Shown here: positions 8,193 through 15,211 of the stretch, piece by piece
Layout of the letters: each line of letters begins with the position of its first letter
How positions within the stretch are numbered: position 1 is the first letter of the stretch
NCBI GenBank assembly: GCA_964598695.1
Contig: CAZRDB010000112.1
Location: 1 to 17,150 of the forward strand
Length of the DNA: 17,150 bases
Direction: 5' to 3'
Source of the DNA: CAZRDB01 sp964598695
GTDB lineage: Bacteria; Armatimonadota; Zipacnadia; UBA1398
Program-made: the position numbers and the translations under genes
Notes under the pieces: model-generated
Told to the model about the DNA's origin: nothing
The model's input: only the letters and a program-made list of their open reading frames with translations
Database searches by the model: none

Positions 8193-9369
8193 CGGCAAGA
8201 CACCCCGCCGCGCTGGGGCCTCGTGGGCGATCGCGGCGGTGCTCACACTGGGCCTGGCGCGCGGCGCGGTCGCGGGGCCGCCCCCGGAGCTGACGGCGCG
8301 CGCGGCGATCCTGATCGATGGCTGGACCGGCGAGGTGCTCTACGAGAAGAGCGCGCGCCAACCGACCGCGATCGCCAGCATCACCAAGATCATGACCGGC
8401 GTGGTCGTGCTCGAGAACGCCGACCTCGCCGACGTGGTGACGGTGCAGAAGCAGGCCGCCGAGACCGGGGAGTCGAGCTGCAATCTCAAGGAGGGCGAGC
8501 GGCTCACGGTCGAGACCCTGCTCGAGATGGCGCTCATGCGCTCGGGCAACGATGCGGCCGTGGCGCTCGCGCAGCACGTGGGCGGGAGTGTCGAGGGCTT
8601 CGCGCAGCTCATGAACGGCAAGGCGCGCGAACTCGGCCTCGGACAGAGCCGCTTCGTGACGCCGCACGGGCTGGACGCCGAGGGCCACTACCAGAGCCCG
8701 TTCGACGTCGCGCAACTCTCCCGGTACGCGCTGCTCAACCCGAAGTTCGCGGCGATCGTGGCGACGCCGGAGAAGACGGTTCCCCGAGAGGGCTATGCCG
8801 ACGGCTACCGGATCGTGAACACGAACAAGCTGCTCGAGATGCGGCCCGACTGCATCGGCGTCAAGACGGGCTGGACCAACGACTCGGGCTTCTCGCTGTG
8901 CTCGGCGGCGCAACAGGGCGGCCGCCGCTTCATCGCGGTCGTCATCGGGTCGAAGGAGCGCTTCTGGGAGAGCAGCGCGCTCTTCTCCTGGGCCTTCGAG
9001 ACCTACGTGGAGCGCTCGGTCGTGCGGGCCGGCGTCCCGCTCGAGCAGATTCGGCTCCGAGGCTGCGGCGAACCGGTCTGGGTGGCCGCGGGCGAGACGC
9101 TCGCGACGACTATGCGCGCTGACGCCGAGCTGCCGCCCGTGCGGTTCACGCAGGCGGTGTTCGACGCTCCGGTCGTGGCCGGTCAGGTGGTCGGTCACCT
9201 CGAGTTCGAGCACGGAGGCAAGACCTTCCAGGTGCCGGCGATCGCGACCCGCTCGGCCCAGATCTCGTTCGTCACCTACCTCGGCCGATGGCCCAACCCG
9301 GGCCTGCTCGCCGGCTGCGTGCTCACCAGCCTTGCCGGCGCGACCACCCTCCGGCGCCGGACCCGGTGA
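8185..9369 (+). CDS. dacF: D-alanyl-D-alanine carboxypeptidase (class A low-molecular-weight PBP)
   Basis: A penicillin-binding serine peptidase that removes the terminal D-Ala from peptidoglycan pentapeptides outside the cytoplasmic membrane. All three active-site motifs are present: SITK (nucleophile S65, K68), SGN (120-122) and KTG (227-229). The N-terminus shows a signal peptide: basic stretch, hydrophobic core WAIAAVLTLGLARGA, and a likely cleavage near AVAG. A C-terminal beta-rich domain follows, and the end (PGLLAGCVLTSLAGATTL then RRRTR) resembles a membrane anchor. GTG 8185 was chosen for AAGAGGAG at 8167-8174; an in-frame ATG at 8164 would add seven residues but has no ribosome site. 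The gene overlaps scpB by eight bases and probably ends the operon. The dacF name rests on similarity to the PBP5/DacF group, and dacA/dacC-like assignment is equally possible. Confidence 0.9.
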   Translation: MHDGKTPRRAGASWAIAAVLTLGLARGAVAGPPPELTARAAILIDGWTGEVLYEKSARQPTAIASITKIMTGVVVLENADLADVVTVQKQAAETGESSCNLKEGERLTVETLLEMALMRSGNDAAVALAQHVGGSVEGFAQLMNGKARELGLGQSRFVTPHGLDAEGHYQSPFDVAQLSRYALLNPKFAAIVATPEKTVPREGYADGYRIVNTNKLLEMRPDCIGVKTGWTNDSGFSLCSAAQQGGRRFIAVVIGSKERFWESSALFSWAFETYVERSVVRAGVPLEQIRLRGCGEPVWVAAGETLATTMRADAELPPVRFTQAVFDAPVVAGQVVGHLEFEHGGKTFQVPAIATRSAQISFVTYLGRWPNPGLLAGCVLTSLAGATTLRRRTR

Positions 9370-9377
9370 CCGGCGCT
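9353..9377 (+). terminator. GC-rich hairpin across the dacF stop codon, possible terminator
   Basis: GGCGCCGG (9353-9360) pairs with CCGGCGCT (9370-9377), with one G-U at the base and a nine-base loop that contains the dacF stop codon. No T-tract follows, so if it terminates transcription it would be as a weak or factor-assisted site. Confidence 0.3.
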
Positions 9378-9621
9378 CCCCACTGCTCCCGCTGACAGCC
9401 GCGTTCCGCTCGCGTGCGCCAGCACGCCTCGGTGTATCGCATTCCCCGCGCGTCGGGCGGGATCCCGGGGGCACGCCTCCGTCGCTCTCGCTGATGGGCG
9501 GGGCTCACGCCTCCACGCCACACCCCAGGCAGGACTCCCCCGGGTGTATGAAGAATGAGGTCGCGATTACCGCTCTACCGTTTTGGACGCAGGAGGACAA
9601 TCGAACAGCCTGAGGTGTCGC
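9370..9621. promoter_or_regulatory. Intergenic control region upstream of the hydrogenase operon
   Basis: This 252-base gap is the longest non-coding stretch in the window. It contains CACGCCTC three times on the plus strand (9423-9430, 9472-9479, 9506-9513). The first two copies extend to GCACGCCTC[G/C]GT with 11 of 12 identical. A ten-base palindrome CGGGATCCCG lies at 9458-9467. From about 9545 to 9590 the base composition becomes noticeably more AT-rich (TATGAAGAATGAGG, then GATTACC and GTTTTGG), as expected for a promoter or untranslated leader, but no -35/-10 pair or sigma-54 site is convincing. AGGAGG at 9591-9596 is a strong ribosome site that lies 25 bases before the chosen hoxF start. 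The closer GAGG at 9612-9615 fits ATG 9622. Confidence 0.4.
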
Positions 9622-11436
9622 ATGGACGCATCGTGTGAGGCAGTGGTAGGCCCGATCTGCGAGCGGTTCCTGTGTGATCCCGGCCGGATGATGGACATCG
9701 TCCGGCATGTCCAGGCCGAGTTGGGGCACGTCCCGGCGGAGGCGATCGACCAGATCGCGCGCCGCTGTGGGGTGCACCGCGTCGAGGTTGAAGCAGTCGT
9801 CTCCTTCTATGCGTTCTACTCCAAACGGCCCAGGGGGAAGATCGTCATCCGCCTGTGCGATGACATCATCGATGAGATGCACGGCTCACGGCGTGTGGCC
9901 GAGGCTCTCAGCGATGAACTGGGGATCCCATTCGGCGAGACCACGCCCGACGGGCTGATCTCGCTCGAGTACACGCCGTGCATCGGGATGTGCGATCAGG
10001 CGCCGGCGGCCCTGGTCAACGACGTCGTGGTCAACCAGCTCTCGAGCGACCGCGCCCGCGAGATCGTGCGCGGCCTGCGCCAGGAGCCCGACCCTCGCTC
10101 TCTCGTCACACAGCTCGGCCATGGCCAGAACGCCAACCCGCTTGTGCACTCCATGGTGCACAACAACATCCGCATGAGGGGCCCGGTGATCTTCGACGAC
10201 TTCGAGTCGGGTTCGGCGATCTTCAAGGCGATCGCGATGAGCCCGGTCGAGGTGATCCGTGACGTCAACGCGGCGCGGCTGCGGGGACGGGGCGGGGCCG
10301 GTTTCCCGACCGGCATGAAGTGGAAGTTCACCCGCGATGCACCGGGGGACGAGAAGTACATCCTCTGCAACGCCGACGAGGGCGAGCCCGGCACGTTCAA
10401 GGACCGCGTGGTTCTCACGGAGTGCCCCGATCTGCTGTTCGAGGGGATGACCATCGCGGGCTACGCGGTGGGGGCCGAGAAGGGCATCCTCTACCTCCGT
10501 GGGGAGTACGCCTACCTGCTGCCGTATCTGGAGCACGTCCTCGAGGAGCGACGGAAGCGCGGGTTGCTGGGGGCGCGCTTCTGCGGCAACAAGAACTGCA
10601 TGGCCTTCGACATCACGATCCAGCTCGGCGCGGGATCCTACATCTGCGGCGAGGAGACGGCGCTCATCAGCTCGTGTGAGGGCCAGCGGGGCGACCCGAA
10701 GAACCGCCCGCCCTTCCCCGCCCAGAAGGGCTACCGCGGCTGCCCGTCGGTCGTCAACAACGTCGAGACCTTCTGTTGCGTTGCGCGGATCCTCGACCGC
10801 GGACCCGGCTGGTTCGCCCAGCTCGGTTCGAAAGGCAGCCCGGGCACGAAGCTCCTCAGCATCTCGGGCGACTGCAAGAGCCCGGGGGTCTACGAGGTGC
10901 CGTTCGGGATCCGTCTGTCGAAGGTGCTCGAGATGGCCGGCGCGAGCGACGCGATCGCGGTGCAGATCGGGGGGCCCAGCGGCCAGCTCGTGGGGCCCGA
11001 GGCGTTCGAGCGGACGATCTGCTACGACGACCTCGCCACGGGCGGCTCGGTGATGGTCTTCGGCCCGAAGCGCGATCTGCTGCACGTGGTGGAGCGCTTC
11101 CTCGAGTTCTTCATCGACGAGAGCTGCGGCTACTGCACGCCCTGCCGGGTTGGCAACGTGCTGCTGCTGGAGCGGCTCCGCAAGATCCGCGCCCGCCAGG
11201 CCGAGCCCGCCGATCTGGAGTATCTCGAGGCGCTCGGGGCCACGATCAAGGACGCGGCTCGCTGCGGCCTCGGCCAGACCTCCCCGAACCCGGTCCTCAC
11301 CTCGCTCGCCAACTTCCGACGGGTCTACGAGGCCAACGTGGAGGAGCGGTCGGACGGCTATCAGCCGACGTTCGACCTCGCCGCGGCCACGACCGAAGCG
11401 GCGACCATCGCGGGCCACGGGCCGGCCGAGCACTAG
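9622..11436 (+). CDS. hoxF: NAD-reducing [NiFe] hydrogenase, diaphorase subunit HoxF (NuoE-like + NuoF-like)
   Basis: The diaphorase subunit exchanges electrons between NAD(H) and the Fe-S chain at FMN. It has 604 residues, the length of the Cupriavidus-type HoxF in which a NuoE-like domain is fused to NuoF. Residues ~1-150 are NuoE-like: HVQAELGHVP, VVSFYAFYS, then C79 and TPCIGMC (C120, C124). The position of the usual second ligand, four residues after C79, is D84. The NuoF part has RGRGGAGFPTGMKW (221-234) and CNADEGEPGTFKDR for FMN/NADH, GAGSYICGEETALI, and the [4Fe-4S] ligands C502, C505, C508 (SCGYCTPC) and C548 (RCGLG). Start ATG 9622 gives an N-terminus aligning with known HoxF; an upstream in-frame TTG at 9583 lacks a ribosome site. 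First gene of the hox operon, 45 bases before hoxU. Confidence 0.94.
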   Translation: MDASCEAVVGPICERFLCDPGRMMDIVRHVQAELGHVPAEAIDQIARRCGVHRVEVEAVVSFYAFYSKRPRGKIVIRLCDDIIDEMHGSRRVAEALSDELGIPFGETTPDGLISLEYTPCIGMCDQAPAALVNDVVVNQLSSDRAREIVRGLRQEPDPRSLVTQLGHGQNANPLVHSMVHNNIRMRGPVIFDDFESGSAIFKAIAMSPVEVIRDVNAARLRGRGGAGFPTGMKWKFTRDAPGDEKYILCNADEGEPGTFKDRVVLTECPDLLFEGMTIAGYAVGAEKGILYLRGEYAYLLPYLEHVLEERRKRGLLGARFCGNKNCMAFDITIQLGAGSYICGEETALISSCEGQRGDPKNRPPFPAQKGYRGCPSVVNNVETFCCVARILDRGPGWFAQLGSKGSPGTKLLSISGDCKSPGVYEVPFGIRLSKVLEMAGASDAIAVQIGGPSGQLVGPEAFERTICYDDLATGGSVMVFGPKRDLLHVVERFLEFFIDESCGYCTPCRVGNVLLLERLRKIRARQAEPADLEYLEALGATIKDAARCGLGQTSPNPVLTSLANFRRVYEANVEERSDGYQPTFDLAAATTEAATIAGHGPAEH

Positions 11437-11481
11437 CCTCGCGCCGCACGCCAGGCCGCAAGGCCGGAACAGGATCGTGAG

Positions 11482-12210
11482 ATGAGCAGCGCGATCAGCC
11501 TGACCATCGACGGCGTGGAGATCGGGGCGGAGCCGGGCCAGTCGATCCTCCAGGCGGCGGAGGCGGCCGGGATCTACATCCCGCGCCTGTGCCACCACAA
11601 GGAACTCGTGCCCTACGGCTCGTGCCGCATCTGCACCGTCTATGCCAACGGTCGCCCCGTCGCCTCGTGCACGCAGCCGGCGGTCCCGGGGATGATCATC
11701 GACAACAGCTCCGAGAAGGTCACGCGGCTGCGCCGCGACCTCCTCGAGATGCTGCTCGTGGAAGGCAACCACTTCTGCATGTTCTGCGAGAAGAGCGGCA
11801 ACTGCGAGCTGCAGGCCCTCGCCTACCGCTTCGGCATCACCGCTCCGAAGTACCCGTACCTCTTCCCCAAGCGCGACGTGGACGCGTCCCATCCCGGGGT
11901 CTTCATCGACCGCAACCGCTGCGTGCTCTGCGGCCGCTGCGTTCGCGCCTCGCGCGATCTCGATGGCAAGCACGTCTTCGACTTCGTCGGCCGCGGCCCC
12001 GACCGTCGGATCGCGGTCAATGCCGAGTTCTGCCTCGCCGACACCGACCTCGCCGCCACCGACCGCGCCGCCGAGGTCTGCCCGGTCGGCGCCATCCTGG
12101 TCAAGCGGGTGGGCTACCGGGTTCCTGTCGGCCAGCGGCAGTACGACCACCAGCCCATCGGCTCCGACCTGGGAGCAGGCGGCGGCTCGAGTGAGGGACA
12201 GGTGCCATGA
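11482..12210 (+). CDS. hoxU: NAD-reducing hydrogenase, diaphorase small subunit HoxU
   Basis: A 242-residue electron relay between HoxF and the hydrogenase module, homologous to the N-terminal part of NuoG. A plant-ferredoxin-like [2Fe-2S] domain has C37, C48, C51 and C63 (C-x10-C-x2-C-x11-C). A His-Cys [4Fe-4S] site follows in NHFCMFCEKSGNC (H97, C99, C102, C108). The ferredoxin-like region keeps C147, C150, C153 and C200 (CPVGAI) for one [4Fe-4S] cluster, while the four cysteines that would hold a second cluster are absent, as is usual for HoxU. RVGYRVPVGQRQY near the end is also typical. The ribosome site is weak. The stop overlaps the hoxY start as ATGA (12207-12210), suggesting coupled translation. 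Confidence 0.94.
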   Translation: MSSAISLTIDGVEIGAEPGQSILQAAEAAGIYIPRLCHHKELVPYGSCRICTVYANGRPVASCTQPAVPGMIIDNSSEKVTRLRRDLLEMLLVEGNHFCMFCEKSGNCELQALAYRFGITAPKYPYLFPKRDVDASHPGVFIDRNRCVLCGRCVRASRDLDGKHVFDFVGRGPDRRIAVNAEFCLADTDLAATDRAAEVCPVGAILVKRVGYRVPVGQRQYDHQPIGSDLGAGGGSSEGQVP

Positions 12211-12752
12211 GCAAGCCAAAGGTAGCGTCGACCTCGCTCGCGGGGTGTTTCGGGTGCCACATGTCACTGCTCGACATCGATGAGCGCATCCTGAAGCTGG
12301 TCGAGCTGGTCGACTTCGACAAGTCGCCGATCGACGACTTCAAGACCTTCACCGGCCCCTGCCTCGTCGGGCTGATCGAGGGTGGCTGCGCCAACGAGGA
12401 GAATGTGCGGGTCCTGCGAGAGTTTCGGGACCACTGCCGGATCCTCGTCGCGGTCGGCGACTGCGCAACGATGGGCGGGATCCCCGCCATGCGCAACACC
12501 ATTCCGCTACAGGAGTGCCTCGACGAGGCCTACCTCAATGGGCCCACCGTCTACAACCCGGGCGGCTCGATCCCGAACGACCCGGAGATCCCGCTGCTCC
12601 TCAACCGCGTCTACCCCGTGCAGGAGGTGGTCAAGATCGACTACTTCCTGCCCGGGTGTCCACCCCCGGCCGACACGCTCTGGGAGGCGCTCGTCGCGCT
12701 CCTGGAGGGCCGGCCCCTCGATCTCCCCTACGCGCTGCTGAAGTACGACTAA
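12207..12752 (+). CDS. hoxY: NAD-reducing hydrogenase, small subunit HoxY
   Basis: The small hydrogenase subunit (181 residues) carries the proximal [4Fe-4S] cluster that takes electrons from the NiFe site in HoxH to HoxU. The four ligands are visible: C14 and C17 in GCFGCHMS, C86 in GDCATMGG, and C151 in PGCPPP. It lacks the extra C-terminal Fe-S domain and the twin-arginine signal of uptake hydrogenases, consistent with a cytoplasmic group 3 enzyme. Motifs such as LVGLIEGGCANEENV and RILVAVGDC are characteristic of HoxY and related group 3 small subunits. The start overlaps hoxU by four bases, and the gene ends 19 bases before hoxH. Confidence 0.95.
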   Translation: MSKPKVASTSLAGCFGCHMSLLDIDERILKLVELVDFDKSPIDDFKTFTGPCLVGLIEGGCANEENVRVLREFRDHCRILVAVGDCATMGGIPAMRNTIPLQECLDEAYLNGPTVYNPGGSIPNDPEIPLLLNRVYPVQEVVKIDYFLPGCPPPADTLWEALVALLEGRPLDLPYALLKYD

Positions 12753-12771
12753 GAGGACCGGGTGAGTCACT

Positions 12772-14217
12772 GTGAGCCAGAGCCATGACGCGACCAAGCG
12801 CATCGTGATCGAGCCCGTGACGCGGGTGGAGGGCCACGGCAAGGTCACGCTCCTGCTCAACGCCGAGAACAAGGTCGAGCAGGCGCGGCTCCACATCGTG
12901 GAGTTCCGCGGCTTCGAGCGGTTCATCCAGGGGCGGCCCTTCTGGGAGCTGCCCGTGCTCGTCCAGCGGCTGTGCGGGATCTGCCCCGTCTCCCACCACC
13001 TCGCGGCCGCCAAGGCCGTCGACCGCATCGTGGGTGGCGAGAACCTCACGCCCACGGCCGAGAAGATGCGCCGCCTGATGCACTACGGCCAGTTCTTCCA
13101 GTCCCACGCGCTCCACTTCTTCCATCTGTGCTCGCCCGACCTGCTGTTCGGGTTCGACGCCGACCCGGCGATCCGCAACGTGATCGGCGTCGCGGCGAGG
13201 TTCCCCGAGCTGGCCGTGCAGGCCGTGATGATGCGGCGGTACGGCCAAGAGGTCATCCGCGCCACCTCGGGCAAGAAGGTCCATGGCACAGGCGCGATCC
13301 CGGGCGGGATCAACAAGAACCTCACGCTCGCCGAGCGCGACGCCCTGCTCGCCGAGATCGACCAGCAGATGGAGTGGGCGCGCGGGGCGGTCAAGATCGC
13401 CCGCGACTACACCGTCGAGAACCTCGAGCGGCTCGCGCCCTTCGGCTCGTTCCTCTCGAACCACCTCTCCATTGTCCGCGCAGACGGCGCCCTCGACATC
13501 TACGACGGCAACCTCCGCGCGATCGACGCCGACGGCAACACGCTGCTCGACCAGGCCGACTGCCAGGGCTACACCGAGCACATCGCCGAGGAAGTGCGGA
13601 ACTGGTCGTACATGAAGTTCCCCTTCCTCCGTGCCCTCGGGCCCGAGAAGGGCTGGTATCGCGTCGGGCCGCTGGCGCGGCTCAACACCTGCTCCTTCAT
13701 CGACAGTCCCGAGGCCGAGGCCGCGCGGCAGGAGTTCGCGGCCGTGACCGGCGGCAAGCCGAACAACCTGACCATGGCCTACCACTGGACCCGGATGATC
13801 GAGCTGCTCCACTCCTGCGAGAAGATGCGGGACCTGCTCCACGACCCCGATCTCCAGGGCGAGGACCTCGTCACGACCGGAGAACGCCGCCACGAGGCCG
13901 TCGGGATCATCGAGGCGCCGCGCGGTACGCTGATCCACCACTACGAGGTCAACGACGACGATCAGGTGACGCGGGCCAACCTCATCGTCTCGACCACGCA
14001 CAACAACGAGCCGATGAACCAGGCGGTCCGCAAGGTCGCGGCCGACCACTTCACCGGGTGCGAGGTGACGGAGGGCCTCCTCAACCACATCGAGGTCGCG
14101 ATCCGGGCCTACGACCCCTGCCTCTCCTGCGCGACCCACGCGCTCGGCCAGATGCCGCTCATCGTGGAGCTGGTCGACGCGGAGGGGCGCGTGGTCGATG
14201 TGAGGACCAAGGAATGA
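12772..14217 (+). CDS. hoxH: NAD-reducing hydrogenase, large catalytic subunit HoxH
   Basis: The large subunit (481 residues) binds the NiFe(CN)2CO centre where H2 is formed or split. The N-terminal L1 motif is RVEGHGKV followed by RLCGICPVSHH (C68, C71). The C-terminal L2 motif is DPCLSCATH (D448, C450, C453, H456). These four cysteines are the Ni/Fe ligands, and all are intact. After H456 come 25 residues starting ALGQMP, which fit the C-terminal extension that HoxW removes after nickel insertion; in Cupriavidus HoxH cleavage follows the equivalent histidine. GTG 12772 is the only sensible in-frame start, with a modest AGAGGA/GGTGAG upstream. The stop overlaps the hoxW start (ATGA, 14214-14217). 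Sequence features place it with group 3d, NAD-linked bidirectional enzymes, cytoplasmic. Confidence 0.96.
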   Translation: MSQSHDATKRIVIEPVTRVEGHGKVTLLLNAENKVEQARLHIVEFRGFERFIQGRPFWELPVLVQRLCGICPVSHHLAAAKAVDRIVGGENLTPTAEKMRRLMHYGQFFQSHALHFFHLCSPDLLFGFDADPAIRNVIGVAARFPELAVQAVMMRRYGQEVIRATSGKKVHGTGAIPGGINKNLTLAERDALLAEIDQQMEWARGAVKIARDYTVENLERLAPFGSFLSNHLSIVRADGALDIYDGNLRAIDADGNTLLDQADCQGYTEHIAEEVRNWSYMKFPFLRALGPEKGWYRVGPLARLNTCSFIDSPEAEAARQEFAAVTGGKPNNLTMAYHWTRMIELLHSCEKMRDLLHDPDLQGEDLVTTGERRHEAVGIIEAPRGTLIHHYEVNDDDQVTRANLIVSTTHNNEPMNQAVRKVAADHFTGCEVTEGLLNHIEVAIRAYDPCLSCATHALGQMPLIVELVDAEGRVVDVRTKE

Positions 14218-14723
14218 CCGACGCGGCGCCCCGCACTCTGGTGCTCGGCTACGGCAATCCCGCCCGACAGGACGACGGGCTGGGGCCGGAGGCGGCGCGC
14301 CGCATCGAACAGCTCGGTCTTCCCGGGGTGACCGTCGAGACCGGGTACCAGCTCACGGTGGAGGATTCCGAGACGGTCGCCCACTACGATGTGGTGGTGT
14401 TCGTCGACGCTTCGGTCGAGGGTGAGGAGCCGTTCCGGCTCGCGCCCGTCTCGCCCCGCGCCGACGTGAGCTTCTCGACCCACAGCGTCGGGCCCGATCA
14501 GGTGCTCGGCCTGGCGGAGCGTCTCTTCCGCGCCGCGCCCCGGGGCTACACGCTCGGGATCCGCGGCCTCGAGTTCGGCGACTTCGGCGAGACGTTGAGC
14601 GAAGCCGCCCAGGCCAACCTGGAGGCCGCGTTGCGCTACCTGGCTTCCAGGCTTCAGGAGGGAACGTTGGCTGCCGCTCCGGACCGCGCGCCGCTCGGCG
14701 CCGGTCCGACGGCACGCGGGTGA
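14214..14723 (+). CDS. hoxW: HoxH maturation endopeptidase HoxW
   Basis: A 169-residue protease of the HyaD/HybD/HoxW family that cleaves the C-terminal extension of the hydrogenase large subunit once nickel is in place. The N-terminal signature GYGNPARQDDGLG (12-24) has D21 at the nickel-sensing position equivalent to E16 of E. coli HybD. The other expected metal-site residues are D65 (VFVDAS) and H90 (STHSVG). The C-terminal ~20 residues are Ala/Pro/Gly-rich and probably disordered. It is translationally coupled to hoxH by an ATGA overlap, so substrate and processing enzyme are made together. Adjacency and family both point to HoxH as its only substrate here. Confidence 0.93.
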   Translation: MTDAAPRTLVLGYGNPARQDDGLGPEAARRIEQLGLPGVTVETGYQLTVEDSETVAHYDVVVFVDASVEGEEPFRLAPVSPRADVSFSTHSVGPDQVLGLAERLFRAAPRGYTLGIRGLEFGDFGETLSEAAQANLEAALRYLASRLQEGTLAAAPDRAPLGAGPTARG

Positions 14724-14733
14724 GGGTGAGAGC

Positions 14734-15108
14734 ATGGCGGACGGAAAGCGCGTGGTGCTGTGTGTGGACGACGACCAGGACATCCTCGACGGGATGAAGC
14801 TGTTCCTCGAGGCCCAGGGCTACGAGCCGGTGCTGGCCACTTCGGCCGAGGCCGGCCTCGTGCTGTACAAGCAGCAGACGCCCGACATCGTCTTCGTCGA
14901 TCTCATGATGGAGGAGGTCGACGCCGGGACGGGGCTTGCGAAGGAACTGCGTGCGCTGGGCAACTCGGCGCCGATCTACATGCTCAGCTCGGTGGGCAAC
15001 ACCCTGAGCACGACCGCCAACTACGCCGAGCTCGGCCTCAGCGGCGTGCTCCAGAAGCCGGTGGACTTCGACACGCTTCTGGCGATCCTCAAGCAGAAGG
15101 TCGGGTAG
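14734..15108 (+). CDS. Stand-alone response-regulator receiver protein
   Basis: A single CheY-like receiver domain of 124 residues with no output domain. Acidic pocket residues are D12-D14, the phospho-acceptor is D56 (FVDLMM), the Ser/Thr position is S85/S86 (YMLSS) and the conserved lysine is K108 (LQKPVD), so it should be phosphorylatable. The loop after D56 reads MEEVDAGTG instead of the common PxMDG, a variant I associate with a particular orphan-receiver subfamily. It begins 10 bases after hoxW with GAGGGTGAG upstream of ATG 14734, and a strong hairpin follows it, so it is almost certainly the last gene of the hox operon. It has no DNA-binding part and so would act by protein contact. 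Its kinase and target are not in the window. A role in controlling hydrogenase activity or expression is inference from position. Confidence 0.9.
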   Translation: MADGKRVVLCVDDDQDILDGMKLFLEAQGYEPVLATSAEAGLVLYKQQTPDIVFVDLMMEEVDAGTGLAKELRALGNSAPIYMLSSVGNTLSTTANYAELGLSGVLQKPVDFDTLLAILKQKVG

Positions 15109-15133
15109 GTCTCCGAGAGGCTCGGGAGGAACG

Positions 15134-15165
15134 CGGTACCCGCCGGTCGGCGCCGGCGGGTACCG
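15134..15165 (+). terminator. Strong hairpin closing the hydrogenase operon
   Basis: A perfect 13-base-pair stem (15134-15146 with 15153-15165) encloses a six-base loop TCGGCG. It starts 26 bases after the stop of the receiver gene and 78 bases before the next gene, in the position of an operon terminator. The sequence after it (GACCTGTTGTCGGGG) lacks a proper T-tract, so intrinsic termination may be weak. Confidence 0.55.
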
Positions 15166-15211
15166 GACCTGTTGTCGGGGACGGCTCCATCGAACGAAGG
15201 GGAACACCGAG

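Noticed and set aside
7837..9474. 545-codon minus-strand frame opposite scpB/dacF, reaching into the intergenic region
   Set aside because: The translation is an antisense shadow with no recognisable domain, and it covers well-supported genes.
9468..9486. Sigma-54 promoter (GGCACG-like) upstream of hoxF
   Set aside because: The -24-like GGCACG is present, but the -12 GC at the required spacing reads TC, so the key dinucleotide is missing.
9886..12267. 793-codon minus-strand frame opposite hoxF/hoxU
   Set aside because: Same shadow effect: composition is Arg/Ala/His-rich without domains, and the plus strand encodes motif-complete hydrogenase subunits.
12631..14139. 502-codon minus-strand frame opposite hoxH
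   Set aside because: Antisense shadow of hoxH. No motifs and no ribosome site of note.
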